From CAZUGO01 sp964619935 (lineage in GTDB: Bacteria; Planctomycetota; Phycisphaerae; UBA1845; CAIVHJ01), in assembly GCA_964619935.1 (NCBI GenBank), contig CAZUGO010000040.1, positions 62,001 to 126,000 of the forward strand: a stretch of DNA of 64,000 nucleotides. Direction: 5' to 3'. This document shows, in pieces, positions 17,670 through 26,279 of the stretch. Positions within the stretch are counted from its first letter, which is position 1, and the number at the start of each line of letters is the position of its first letter. The position numbers and the translations under genes are program-made. Under the pieces are notes generated by a model, which worked only from the letters and a program-made list of their open reading frames with translations, ran no database searches and was not told the DNA's origin.

Positions 17670-18041
17670 TCAGCCGGGGTCGGCAGGTCGCAGCACCCAA
17701 CCACCAGGGGTCCGTTCCAGGACCCAGGCCCCAGCGCTGGCATCAGCTTCCAGACCTGCCCGCCATGCGCTCGAGGTATTGTCCAGCAACCGGTAACGTC
17801 CGGCACAGACCCGCCGGACACGCCCCCGGTCACCGGACAACTGGCCCTCGTAGGTCAGGTACGCCCGCCGATGGTCCCCGATCCTGGAAAGTTCCCAAGC
17901 TTCTTTTAGCGGTCCCAGTGGGTCGTGATATAATTGCCAAGTCGCCAGACGTTCGCCGTCGTCGAGCAGCACATCCCAGTGCTCACGAGGGCATCCCGTA
18001 TGGTGCAGAATCACGAACTGCCGTGTCACATCGCGGGTCAT
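17670..18041 (-). CDS. LigD-type 3'-phosphoesterase-like small protein
   Basis: 123 residues. VILHHTGCPREHWDVLLDDG, ATWQLYHDP and DHRRAYLTYEGQLSGDRG resemble the stand-alone 'DNA polymerase ligase N-terminal' (phosphoesterase) proteins of planctomycetes, related to the LigD PE domain that trims 3' ends in non-homologous end joining. The His and Asp/Glu pattern (HH, HWD) is compatible with a metal site. No ligase or Ku is nearby. Start chosen at ATG 18041; the frame continues upstream over the neighbour's ribosome site. Confidence 0.65.
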   Translation of the reverse strand: MTRDVTRQFVILHHTGCPREHWDVLLDDGERLATWQLYHDPLGPLKEAWELSRIGDHRRAYLTYEGQLSGDRGRVRRVCAGRYRLLDNTSSAWRAGLEADASAGAWVLERTPGGWVLRPADPG

Positions 18042-18091
18042 CGGAGTTGCCCCCGGCGGCGGTCGGCCTTCCAGGAGAAAGGAGTCTTTGC

Positions 18092-18814
18092 ATGGACGCA
18101 CCTGCCACCCAAACCCGCCTTTATTGTATCACGCTGCTGCTGCTACTGGCTGCCGCAACGCTCGGCGGCTGTGCCACCCGACCCTCATTCAAATGCTGCA
18201 CCACTGAGGGTCGGCGGATGCTCGACGAAGGCCGGTACGCCGCTGCCCGCGGGCTGTTTCTCACCGCCCACGACATGGCTCCGCAGAATGTCGAGAACCT
18301 CTGCAATCTGGGCCGCTGCCACATGGGACTCGCCCGGCAGTATGCCGACCGCGACGACCGCCAGGCCTCCTGCCGCGAAGCCGATCAGGCCATTCAATAC
18401 TATCACAGGGCCGTGCAGTCGTATCCTGGATACCCCGCCGCCATCAATGGACTCAACCGCGCCCTGGAGCTGCGTGGTCGCGGCGATGAGGCCCTGAAGG
18501 CCGCCCAATGGGCCAGCACCGTGGTTGGCCCCGCCGCCGAGCGGCAGATCTTTCTAGCCCGGGAATACGCCCAGCGCGGCGACGCCGATCGCGCCCTGCT
18601 GTCTTACCGCCAGGCCGTCGCCATGGAACCGGGCAACCCCACCCCCCACTGGGCCCTGGGCCGTTATTACCTGACCATCGACCGCCGGGAAGAAGGCATC
18701 GAGCATCTTCAGCAGGCCTACCGACTGGATCCAAAGCGATTGTACGTCGCCGATGAACTGCGCCGCCTGGGCGCGGAAGTTCCGGACATGTCCCCGGTGG
18801 ACCTGGAAAGTTGA
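18092..18814 (+). CDS. TPR-repeat lipoprotein
   Basis: 240 residues. N-terminal lipoprotein signal (LLLLLAAATLGGC). Four or five tetratricopeptide helices follow (YAAARGLFLTAHDMAPQNVENLCNLG; AIQYYHRAVQSYPGYPAAING; ADRALLSYRQAVAMEPGNPTPHWALG; GIEHLQQAYRLDPKRLYVADEL). Such proteins scaffold envelope complexes. AAAGGAG, 7 bases before the ATG, fixes the start. Its stop overlaps the TTG start of the next lipoprotein gene (TTGA). Confidence 0.85.
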   Translation: MDAPATQTRLYCITLLLLLAAATLGGCATRPSFKCCTTEGRRMLDEGRYAAARGLFLTAHDMAPQNVENLCNLGRCHMGLARQYADRDDRQASCREADQAIQYYHRAVQSYPGYPAAINGLNRALELRGRGDEALKAAQWASTVVGPAAERQIFLAREYAQRGDADRALLSYRQAVAMEPGNPTPHWALGRYYLTIDRREEGIEHLQQAYRLDPKRLYVADELRRLGAEVPDMSPVDLES

Positions 18815-19863
18815 GCCGCCGGATGGTCGCCGCGTCGAACCCCAATCCCCGACGCCTGGCGGCGGGGATCCTGCTTGTCGCCCTGCTATCAACCGGCTGC
18901 CAGGCGACCATGCCGAACACCGGCCTGGTCCGCCACGAGTTCACCCACCTGCACCGCGCCGCCGTGGAGGCCGAAGCCACCGCCGGGGTACTCGGCTCTG
19001 GCATCGTCGACAGTATCGCCGGGCAGGCCTTCAAGATTGTCGCCCGCCAGTTGGACGCCCGCCTGGAAGCGCTGCAAAGCCGCTACCAGGGCGCCTATGG
19101 GCTGGTCTATCCCCATGAAGGGTCCATGGACCCCGACGGTTCCGCCCGGCGCTACCGCTGGACCTTCGTGCGCGGCGTTCGCTTTGCGGCCGATCGTCTC
19201 GATTCCCTGCCGCTGTCCGATCCCCTGCGCAATTATCTCCGGCGACATGCCCCTGAAATCAGTCCGCCGAACGTCGCCTGCCAGAGCGACACCGATTGTG
19301 ACCACCTGAAGAACGGGTGGTATGTCGACCCGGACGACCACCGCTACTACCAGTTGGTCACCACCCGCCTGACCTGGGATACCGCCGCCAGCAGCGACGG
19401 CTCGGCTTTTAGAATCGAACAGCCGCGCCTGGAAGTGTTCGCCACCGAAGCAGAACTGCCCCGCTGGGATGAGGTGCGCAAGGCCATCCGCGAGCAACTA
19501 CCGGCGAATGACGAAGTCCTCGGCAAGATCGGGGCCCTGGCCGACGACGCCCTGGTCGACGCTCTGAGCATTCGGCTGGCGGTGAATATCGAGTTGAGCT
19601 TTCCTGCAAGCGACGGCCGGATGGTTGAGGTCGGCCGCTTCGGCGGGGCCATCCGCGGAATCTGGCCTGCGGATACGCTGCTGGAAGGCAACCGGCTGGT
19701 CCCGGCACTGGCAGTGAACCTCGACGCCTTCGACTCCCTGTGGCTGTCGAACACCGGGCGTAACTACAACCTCAAGATCGACATCGGCGAGACCTCCAAA
19801 GTCAGCGAGTGGATTCAAGAGGCCCGCGAAGCCTTGAGCAAGCAAGTCGAGCAGCGGCGGTAA
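18811..19863 (+). CDS. hypothetical lipoprotein
   Basis: 350 residues from TTG at 18811 (GGAAAG just before it); an ATG at 18823 is the alternative. The signal ends in a lipobox (VALLSTGC). The mature part has no recognised domain but is well structured, with ACQSDTDCD, a two-Cys motif, near the middle. Coupled to the TPR lipoprotein upstream and followed 29 bases later by a trypsin-fold protein, so the three may form one envelope unit. Function unknown. Confidence 0.7.
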   Translation: MSRRMVAASNPNPRRLAAGILLVALLSTGCQATMPNTGLVRHEFTHLHRAAVEAEATAGVLGSGIVDSIAGQAFKIVARQLDARLEALQSRYQGAYGLVYPHEGSMDPDGSARRYRWTFVRGVRFAADRLDSLPLSDPLRNYLRRHAPEISPPNVACQSDTDCDHLKNGWYVDPDDHRYYQLVTTRLTWDTAASSDGSAFRIEQPRLEVFATEAELPRWDEVRKAIREQLPANDEVLGKIGALADDALVDALSIRLAVNIELSFPASDGRMVEVGRFGGAIRGIWPADTLLEGNRLVPALAVNLDAFDSLWLSNTGRNYNLKIDIGETSKVSEWIQEAREALSKQVEQRR

Positions 19864-19892
19864 TCCTGCCGCCGACGGGGTCACCACGGCCC

Positions 19893-20921
19893 ATGGCACA
19901 CCCAGACCGGCACCTGGCTCCAGCGCGCGACAGCTTGTGTGAGCAGTTGATCATCAACCGATCGCGGCCTTCCCGGCGCTGGTCGCGCCGCCTGCGCGAC
20001 AATGTGCTGGCGGTGGAGTTGAGCCGCAAGCTGACCGGCGGACGCGACACCGGCCAATGGTGCCTGCGTGTGGTGGTCCGGCGCAAGACGCGCAGGCCGC
20101 CCGCCGCCTTGGCCGACCGCCTGCCGCGAAGCTGGCGCGGGGTGCCCGTCGACGTCGTCCAGGGTGGGGATCGCGTGACCCCGCTGGCCCATTGCTACCC
20201 GAATGTCCACCGGCGGCTGGAACGTCCGCCGGGCATTATCGGCGGGGTGTCCCTCGGACCGCTGCAGCCCCGCAACGTCCTGGGCACCGCCGCGGCGGTG
20301 GTGCGGCGCTCCGGCCGCACCGGCAACTACCTGCTGACCTGCCGCCATGTCGTCCAGCCGCCGGGCGCCGCCCCGGGCGCGGTCATCCAGCCGGGCGGCG
20401 CCAAGCGACGGCCGCGCCGCGTCGGGCGGGTGGTCGACGTGTTCCCGCTGAACTTCGACGGATCAACCAACATCGCGGACGCCGCCTTGGTCGAGCTCGA
20501 CGAAGGAATTGCGGCCACCTTCCGAATGGTGAACTGTCTGGGTCACGTCACCGCAACCCTCACCGACCGCGATGCGCTGCTGGAACGTGTCGGACACAAC
20601 CAGATCGTGCGTACCGCCGGGGCCAGCACCGCCCGGCCGACTTGGGGAACCCTGGCGGCGGTCGAATCAGGAGTTCGCGTGTCTTACAACGGCGGCCGTG
20701 AAGCCTTCTTCGACCACCAGATCGCCATTCGACCGGGCCAGCCCGACCCATTGACACCCCCGCAACTCGCCGATCGTGGCGACTCCGGCGCACTGGTCGT
20801 CTGCCCCGGGCACCACGAAGAGCTCATGGCCGTAGGACTGCTGTTTGCCGCCACCGAGGGCTTCGCCTACGCCGCGCCCATCGGACCGATCATGGAACAT
20901 TTCGGGATCCGCTTTGGTTAG
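19893..20921 (+). CDS. trypsin-fold serine protease-like protein
   Basis: 342 residues with the chymotrypsin-type triad in order: His152 in LLTCRHVV, Asp196 in NIADAALVELD, Ser298 in DRGDSGALVV. No signal peptide is visible at the chosen start, so it may be cytoplasmic, or a start upstream may be used. The N-terminal 60 residues are basic. The layout (long N-terminal region, RHVV, DSGA) recalls the NAL1-like trypsin family rather than DegP; there is no PDZ domain. Follows two lipoprotein genes in the same direction. Confidence 0.7.
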   Translation: MAHPDRHLAPARDSLCEQLIINRSRPSRRWSRRLRDNVLAVELSRKLTGGRDTGQWCLRVVVRRKTRRPPAALADRLPRSWRGVPVDVVQGGDRVTPLAHCYPNVHRRLERPPGIIGGVSLGPLQPRNVLGTAAAVVRRSGRTGNYLLTCRHVVQPPGAAPGAVIQPGGAKRRPRRVGRVVDVFPLNFDGSTNIADAALVELDEGIAATFRMVNCLGHVTATLTDRDALLERVGHNQIVRTAGASTARPTWGTLAAVESGVRVSYNGGREAFFDHQIAIRPGQPDPLTPPQLADRGDSGALVVCPGHHEELMAVGLLFAATEGFAYAAPIGPIMEHFGIRFG

Positions 20922-20973
20922 GCCCCACGGCACCGATGCACCGAGAACCCGATACGGCGACGACGCTCACGGT

Positions 20974-20979
20974 TATAAT
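20974..20979 (+). promoter_or_regulatory. -10 element abutting hemW start
   Basis: A perfect TATAAT ends 3 bases before the first possible hemW ATG (20983) and 6 bases before the second (20986). A transcript from it would begin at or near the second ATG, i.e. leaderless. No good -35 is seen. Confidence 0.35.
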
Positions 20980-20982
20980 GGC

Positions 20983-22176
20983 ATGATGGCCACCGGACTG
21001 TATGTCCATGTTCCGTTTTGCGAGACCAAGTGCGGGTATTGCGACTTCTACTCCGTGCCACTGGGTGATCGGACGACTGCGCCCCTGGTTCGGGCCATCG
21101 CCGGCGAATTGGATCAGCGGGCAGCGACCGCCGGCGAACCGTTCGATACCATTTTCGTGGGGGGCGGCACACCCACACTCCTGCCTGCCGCCGACCTGAA
21201 GCAGCTCTTTGGGCGGCTCGGGGCCCTGGCCCGCCGGGACGCTGTCCAGGAGTTCACCACCGAGGCCAATCCAGCCACCGTGGACGGCGGAAAGATCGCC
21301 ACCCTCCGGGCTTGTGGCGTCAACCGCATGTCCTTCGGGGGGCAGTCTTTTCATCAAGCCGAGTTGGACGTGCTGGAGCGCCTGCACCACCCGCAGGACA
21401 TCGCCCCCGGTGTGCACCTGGCCCGCGACGGCGGAATCGAACATCTCAACCTGGATCTGATCTTTGGAATCCCGGGCCAAACCCTGGATTCCTGGAGCGA
21501 ATCGATCCACCGCGCCTTGGACCTGAACACCGACCATCTGGCTTGTTACGGATTGACCTTCGAACCCGAAACGCCGCTGACCGCCCGGATGCACCAGGGC
21601 CGCATCGAACCGTGCGACAACGCCCTGGAGGCCGACATGTACCTGCTGGCGGTCGAGCTGCTGCACGCAGCCGGTCTGCGGCAGTATGAAATCAGCAATT
21701 TTGCCCGACCCGGCTGCGAATGCCGGCACAACCTGATCTACTGGCAAAACGGCGCCTACCTCGGCATCGGCCCCTCGGCCGCCAGCTATCTTGACGGCCG
21801 CCGCTTCAAGAACATCGCCCACATCGAGCGTTACCTCGGGGACATCACCGGCAACCGTCCCGCCTGGCGAGAGGAAGAGCGGCTGAGCGGCGCGGAACTC
21901 GCCGGCGAGACCGCCATGCTGCAACTGCGCCTGAACCGTGGGATCGACGTTGCCAGGTTCACCGAGCAGGTCGGGCTCAATCCACTCGAATTGTTCGAGC
22001 GCCAGATCCGGACCCACGTCGCCGCCGGACTGATGCACTGCGATGCCACCACCATTCGGCTGACCGACGCCGGCCGACTGGTCGCCGACCGCATCATTCG
22101 CGACCTGCTGCCGGAACCGAAATCGGTCCCGCTGTGCGTCCTGCGGTCATCAGACCCCACAACAGCCCGCGCATGA
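20983..22176 (+). CDS. hemW: radical SAM haem chaperone HemW
   Basis: 397 residues. The radical SAM cluster motif CETKCGYC (CX3CX2C) is near residue 13, followed by FVGGGTPTLL, TEANP, RMSFGGQSF and NLDLIFGIPGQT. The C-terminal HemW domain has ISNFARPGCECRHNLIYW. HemW binds haem and inserts it into respiratory enzymes; it was long annotated as an oxygen-independent coproporphyrinogen oxidase. A TATAAT at 20974-20979 and the absence of a ribosome site suggest a leaderless message. The ATG at 20986 is equally possible. Confidence 0.9.
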   Translation: MMATGLYVHVPFCETKCGYCDFYSVPLGDRTTAPLVRAIAGELDQRAATAGEPFDTIFVGGGTPTLLPAADLKQLFGRLGALARRDAVQEFTTEANPATVDGGKIATLRACGVNRMSFGGQSFHQAELDVLERLHHPQDIAPGVHLARDGGIEHLNLDLIFGIPGQTLDSWSESIHRALDLNTDHLACYGLTFEPETPLTARMHQGRIEPCDNALEADMYLLAVELLHAAGLRQYEISNFARPGCECRHNLIYWQNGAYLGIGPSAASYLDGRRFKNIAHIERYLGDITGNRPAWREEERLSGAELAGETAMLQLRLNRGIDVARFTEQVGLNPLELFERQIRTHVAAGLMHCDATTIRLTDAGRLVADRIIRDLLPEPKSVPLCVLRSSDPTTARA

Positions 22177-22265
22177 GCCCCGAGCTTCACGGCACCTGCG
22201 GCTTGCCGGTCAGATGGCTGGTCGTACAATGCCCGCGGAGGCCCCAACAGCAGAAAGGCGGTTTC

Positions 22266-23045
22266 ATGAGCCTCGCTCAGCCCACTCGCACGCACCGCCG
22301 TAATTGCCGAGTTGCCTTGCTGGCACCCGCCATCCTGGCAATCGCCTGCGGCGGCGGTGGCGGCAATGGCGGCGGATCCGCGGCTAATAGCAACGGCAAC
22401 GGCTCCGGCGGCAACGGCGCGGGCGGTGGCAACACCAACGACAACAGCGCCCAGCAGCTACAGGTGCAGATCCAGGGGCTGCCTGCCCATCTGCCGCCGG
22501 TGGGCCAGAGCGTGGTGCTGAGCGCCGGGGTCACCGGAAGCAGTGGAACCGTGCAATACCAGTGGACCGCTGACCCGCCGAACGCAGTGACCCTGACGGG
22601 CGCCACCACGGTGAGTGTGACCGCGCTGGTGCTCATTCAAACCGCGGTGGTATTTCGGGTGTCCGCCAGCGACTCGGCCACCGCCGAGACCGCCCAGGCT
22701 GACGCCACGCTGGCAGTTGCCGCGGCCGTAGACCCGCCGGTGGAAGCGACCCTCAGCGCCCAGCCGGTTGTGCCGGTCGGACCCAACGTGCTGGTCACCC
22801 TGATCGCCGTCCCGGGCGGGCCGCCGCCGACCTCGGTGGTGTGGACCCCCCACCGCGACAACATCCTGTCGCCCGAAGTGCTGACCTTCATCGACAGCGA
22901 CCCCACCGACGCCATGGCCATCTTCTTCAGTTCCGACCTCCTGATGTTCACCTACGAACTGACGTTCACCGTTACCGCCACCTACGAGAACGGCGGAACG
23001 CTTTCCGACAGCGTCACCGTCCTGGTGCAGGGGCTTGAACCGTAG
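22266..23045 (+). CDS. Gly/Asn-linker lipoprotein with Ig-like domains
   Basis: 259 residues. Signal peptide with a Cys at its end (APAILAIAC), then a flexible Gly/Asn/Ser linker (about residues 30-65). Two beta-sandwich (PKD/Ig-like) domains follow: SVVLSAGVTGSSGTVQYQW... and VLVTLIAVPGGPPPTSVVW..., the second ending in LTFTVTATYENGGTLSDSVT. Probably surface exposed. GAAAGG lies upstream of the ATG. Convergent with the dehydrogenase gene, 29 bases away. Ligand unknown. Confidence 0.75.
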   Translation: MSLAQPTRTHRRNCRVALLAPAILAIACGGGGGNGGGSAANSNGNGSGGNGAGGGNTNDNSAQQLQVQIQGLPAHLPPVGQSVVLSAGVTGSSGTVQYQWTADPPNAVTLTGATTVSVTALVLIQTAVVFRVSASDSATAETAQADATLAVAAAVDPPVEATLSAQPVVPVGPNVLVTLIAVPGGPPPTSVVWTPHRDNILSPEVLTFIDSDPTDAMAIFFSSDLLMFTYELTFTVTATYENGGTLSDSVTVLVQGLEP

Positions 23046-23074
23046 GCGCGGGCACGAGGCGGCGCGTTTGCGGG

Positions 23075-24010
23075 TCACGCAGGTTGACCGCGGAGCACGG
23101 CGATGACCTGGTCGACGACATCGTTCATGGCAGCCAGCGCCGTCTGGGTTCGAGATCCGATGTGCGGCGTCACGATGCAGTTGGGCGCCCGCAGCAACGG
23201 ATCAGATGCATTGGGCGGCTCCGGGTCGAACACATCGACGGCGGCCCCACGAATGCGCCCGCTGCAAAGCGCTGCGGACACGGCACCGCTATCCAGCACC
23301 GCCCCGCGGGCGGTATTGATCAGTAGGGTCGCCGGCTTCATCTGACCGAGCTGCGGCGCTCCGATCAGCCCGCGGGTCTGCGAGGTCAGCGGTACGTGCA
23401 GGCTGATGATGTCGGCCGAGGCGTACAGTGCCTCTTTGGTCAGCGCCCGGGCCAGAACCGCTCCCGGCGGGATCTCCAGAATATCGTTATACACAATGGT
23501 CATGCCGAATCCGCCCCGTGCAATCGCGGCAACGCGCTGCCCGATGCGTCCAAACCCAATGATGCCCAGAGTCAAGTCGCGCAGCTCGCGCCCCGCGGGC
23601 TCGCGGCGGGCCTGCACAAATTCGCCCCGCCGCAGTTGCTGCTCCGCCCAGGAGAGTCGCCGCTCAAGCATCACCATCAGCCCGATGGTCATTTCGGCAA
23701 CCGCCTCAGTGGACGCCGCCGGTGTGTGTACGACCGCGATGCCGGCATTGCAGGCGGCGTCCAGATCGATGTTGTCCAAGCCGATGCCGGCCCGCCCGAT
23801 GACCCTCAGGCGCAAGCCGGCAGCGATCACTTCGGAATCCACGACGGCGTAAGTACGGACCACCAGCGCATCACAATCGCGAACCGCTTCGATCAATCGG
23901 TCGCGCCCGCAGTCGGGCAAGGCCACAACCTCACCCGCCTGCTGCAACCGCTGCATTGCGGATTCTGATAATGCCTCGGCAACAACAATCTTGAAGGACG
24001 GATTGGACAT
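23075..24010 (-). CDS. D-3-phosphoglycerate dehydrogenase-like D-2-hydroxyacid dehydrogenase
   Basis: 311 residues. D-isomer-specific 2-hydroxyacid dehydrogenase: RVIGRAGIGLDNIDL in the substrate domain, Rossmann motif GIIGFGRIGQRVAAIA, and catalytic residues Arg in LINTARGAVLD, Glu in DVFDPEPP and His in TPHIGSRT. The closest family is SerA, first step of serine synthesis, but the C-terminal ACT and intervening domains are missing; such short forms exist. Substrate not certain. No serB or serC nearby. Confidence 0.82.
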   Translation of the reverse strand: MSNPSFKIVVAEALSESAMQRLQQAGEVVALPDCGRDRLIEAVRDCDALVVRTYAVVDSEVIAAGLRLRVIGRAGIGLDNIDLDAACNAGIAVVHTPAASTEAVAEMTIGLMVMLERRLSWAEQQLRRGEFVQARREPAGRELRDLTLGIIGFGRIGQRVAAIARGGFGMTIVYNDILEIPPGAVLARALTKEALYASADIISLHVPLTSQTRGLIGAPQLGQMKPATLLINTARGAVLDSGAVSAALCSGRIRGAAVDVFDPEPPNASDPLLRAPNCIVTPHIGSRTQTALAAMNDVVDQVIAVLRGQPA

Positions 24011-24061
24011 GGGGCCATGTTCGGTGGCCCACAAGGGCAGGTCAAGCAGCGGTCCTCCCGG

Positions 24062-24277
24062 TCAGCCGTGCACGTCGACCATTCGACCGATCGCCGATCC
24101 CAGCTCCGCGGATGCCTGGGCCAGCGAGTCGGACGCCGCCTCGATCAACTCCAGCGCCGCGCTCCCCTGGCTGTTGGCAACCTTGAGCGCCTTGGCGGCA
24201 ACCGCCATCTGCACCTGGCTGACCTGCTGCGCCTGGGAAAAACCCACAGCAGCCGCCACCGCACTTGAACTCGTCAT
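24062..24277 (-). CDS. YjfB-like putative motility peptide
   Basis: 71 residues: an Ala/Ser-rich start, then QAQQVSQVQMAVAAKALKVANSQG and a second helix. This resembles the small 'putative motility protein' YjfB family (about 60-70 residues, two helices, conserved Q-x-x-V pattern). AGGAG 6 bases before the ATG at 24277 supports the start; a TTG at 24283 is less likely. Upstream of the dehydrogenase in the same direction. No flagellar genes are in the window. Confidence 0.6.
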   Translation of the reverse strand: MTSSSAVAAAVGFSQAQQVSQVQMAVAAKALKVANSQGSAALELIEAASDSLAQASAELGSAIGRMVDVHG

Positions 24278-24633
24278 TGCCAACTCCTGGTGCGCCGCCG
24301 CTCATCCGGCAGCCCACCCAAGCCTACGATACCGCCGGGATCGCCGCCCGGCCCTCCGGAGAAAAAACCTCGGACCCAACGCAAGCCGATCCAACAACTT
24401 ACACAGCGGGCCGTCGCTGGCGGAAGTTTGGTTTAAGTTTGGACCCGCCGCGGACCGACCCCAATATGCAGGGCATCCAGGCCCGGGAATACTACATATG
24501 CACACGTACCTGTTAAATAAATTATTCCCACCCCCTGAATTTGCACTTGACGTTCGGTCCGTGTTAGGACATACTATAGCACCGAACAGATTGCAAACGA
24601 AGCCTTGGCAGTTTGTGATCGGAGCAGATAGCC
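24278..24633. other. intergenic region, lexA upstream
   Basis: No gene seen. Contains a direct repeat of AAGTTTGG near 24425-24442, an AT-rich stretch at 24490-24540 and the promoter with inverted repeats at 24540-24597. Confidence 0.5.
24540..24597 (+). promoter_or_regulatory. lexA-region promoter with nested inverted repeats
   Basis: TTGACG (24547-24552), a 17-base spacer and CATACT (24570-24575; TACTAT at 24572 gives 19). The -10 is bracketed by GTTCGGT (24552-24558) and ACCGAAC (24581-24587), and further out by TTTGCA (24540-24545) and TGCAAA (24592-24597). This dyad is a candidate autoregulatory LexA operator. Confidence 0.5.
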
Positions 24634-25041
24634 ATGAAATCCATCACTGGGAACATCGCGGATCAGGAGGCGAGGCCATGCCGGCGGCCGCCAGACTCGT
24701 TCGACCTGACGCCGGTGGGCAGCCCCCCACGGCGCTCAATGGTCAGGATATCGTTCCCCCGTGTGTTTTCGGTCCAGCCGCGGCTTTCGCCTGGAGCTGG
24801 CCCGACGCAGGTTGCAATGCCGCCCGCAAAGCCGCTTGCACGTCCCGCGGAGCCGGTCCTTGGAGCGCCATTCTCAGCCGGGCGCTCCGCCGGCTGCTGG
24901 GCTGGTTGCCGTCGGCTCGACCGCCTGCTGCGGGCGAATTGTGGGGCGGGGGCCAGCCTTCCGCTGCCGTCGGTACCGCCGTCGTCGTTCCTGCCGACCT
25001 ACCACCGGTGGTTCTCGGACCTTACGGATGGGACCTATTGA
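24634..25041 (+). CDS. possible small gene in front of lexA
   Basis: 135 residues, no recognised family, Arg/Pro/Ser-rich. Reasons to consider it real: GGAG before the ATG, a promoter about 55 bases upstream, GC-rich third positions (roughly three quarters by eye), and a stop 12 bases before lexA. Reasons for doubt: low-complexity composition and a competing frame starting at 24678 behind AGGAGG. Many LexA loci have an SOS inhibitor or mutagenesis gene beside lexA, so it might be SOS-regulated. If it is not a gene, the lexA leader is about 470 bases long. Confidence 0.4.
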   Translation: MKSITGNIADQEARPCRRPPDSFDLTPVGSPPRRSMVRISFPRVFSVQPRLSPGAGPTQVAMPPAKPLARPAEPVLGAPFSAGRSAGCWAGCRRLDRLLRANCGAGASLPLPSVPPSSFLPTYHRWFSDLTDGTY

Positions 25042-25053
25042 GGGAGCCTGCAT

Positions 25054-25683
25054 ATGGCCAAAGGATCCGCGGCCCACAGCCGACGACGACTCACGCCCCG
25101 CCAGTTGGAGATCTTGACCCGGATCCGCGACTTCCAGAGGTCCAGTGGTTATTCCCCGACGATGCAGGAAATTGCCGACCAAATGGGCGTCACCAAAGTC
25201 ACCGTGTTCGAGCACGTCGAGACCCTGGTCGGCAAAGGCCTGCTCCGGCGGCTGCCGCACAAGGCACGCTCTTTGGAGCTGACCTCGCGAGTGGAACTGC
25301 CGGATGAGAAAGCTACCGTGTTCCCCGTGGTCGGAATGATCTCCGCCGGCGTACCGATCACCGCCATCGAGAATCGCGACAGCCTCGATCTCGAAGGCTT
25401 CTTCAACACCCGCCGCGAAACCTTCGTGTTGAAGGTCCGTGGAGACAGCCTCATCGATGAACACATTTGTGACGGTGACTACGTCATCTGCGAGAAGCGG
25501 GCCGAGGCCAAGCAGGGCGAAACCGTCGTGGCCCTGCTCGATTCCGGAGAGGCGACCTTGAAGAAGTACTATGTAGACAAAGGGCGCATCCGACTGCAAC
25601 CCGCCAACGACAACTACCAGCCGATCTTCCCCGAGCGCGTCGAGATTCAGGGCGTGGTCCTGGGGGTCATGCGGTCCTATTGA
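25054..25683 (+). CDS. lexA: LexA repressor
   Basis: 209 residues. Winged-helix DNA-binding domain (residues 12-70: LTPRQLEILTRIRDFQ, SPTMQEIADQMGVTKVTVFEHV). Autocleavage site Ala98-Gly99, then the S24 peptidase fold with Ser132 in GDSLIDEHICDGDYV and catalytic Lys near 170 in ATLKKYY. LexA represses SOS genes until RecA filaments trigger self-cleavage. GGGAG lies upstream of the ATG. The recognition helix (TKVTVFEHV) differs from the E. coli one, so the operator is likely different. Confidence 0.95.
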   Translation: MAKGSAAHSRRRLTPRQLEILTRIRDFQRSSGYSPTMQEIADQMGVTKVTVFEHVETLVGKGLLRRLPHKARSLELTSRVELPDEKATVFPVVGMISAGVPITAIENRDSLDLEGFFNTRRETFVLKVRGDSLIDEHICDGDYVICEKRAEAKQGETVVALLDSGEATLKKYYVDKGRIRLQPANDNYQPIFPERVEIQGVVLGVMRSY

Positions 25684-26279
25684 CCCCGTGATGCCGCAGT
25701 CCGATTTCTAACCCCCGCAACGTGTCCTGTGTTCGGGAACCATGCACACCCGCTACCACGTGCCACCTCGCTCCACCCCTTACTGACAGATGACGTGCCG
25801 TATTCAGATTGAACTTGGTTGTCCGCCCCGCCTGCGGTGAATGCCGTTGCTGTTGAAACGCGACGGTGGCGCGTACCGCGCCGGGTGGGCGCTCCTGCTG
25901 ATTGCGGAGGCAACACCTGCCGAGTTCGGGGCCAACCCCCAGAGGGTTGCGGTTGAACGCTTGTGGCCCCAGGGTCCAACCCGTACCGCGCCGCCGCTCA
26001 ACCCGTGCCGCGCCAGACCCCAGCGCGTACGGCCCTGAGGTCGGGCGCGTACCGCGCCGGACCGCAACCCCTACCGCGCCGGGATCCCATCCGCACCGCG
26101 CCGCGCGGCGTCGCTGACTGGCCGAAGTGATCCCTCCTGCCCCAAGCGGCCGACACCGAGCGCCACGGGCTTCCGCCGGCCGGTGGCCTCAGTCGCATGC
26201 TCGGCCGACGGTGCCGGGTAGCATGCTCGCGCGAAGCCGGGGGGGGCATGCTCGCGCGCGGCGTGATCTCGGTAGGGCT
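25684..26279. repeat. intergenic region with two short degenerate repeat families
   Basis: About 600 bases without a gene. One family is TACCGCGCC with flanks, at 25871, 25982, 26004 (variant), 26047, 26071 and 26091 (variant); GCGTACCGCGCCGG at 25871 and 26047 is exact. The other is GCATGCTCG at 26195, 26221 and 26246, the last two extended to GCATGCTCGCGCG. Open frames here are Arg/Pro/Ala-only artefacts. Confidence 0.6.

Noticed and set aside
24678..25307. Alternative frame behind AGGAGG at 24678, overlapping lexA
   Set aside because: It would overlap lexA by over 250 bases, and its third positions are less GC-rich than in the frame at 24634.
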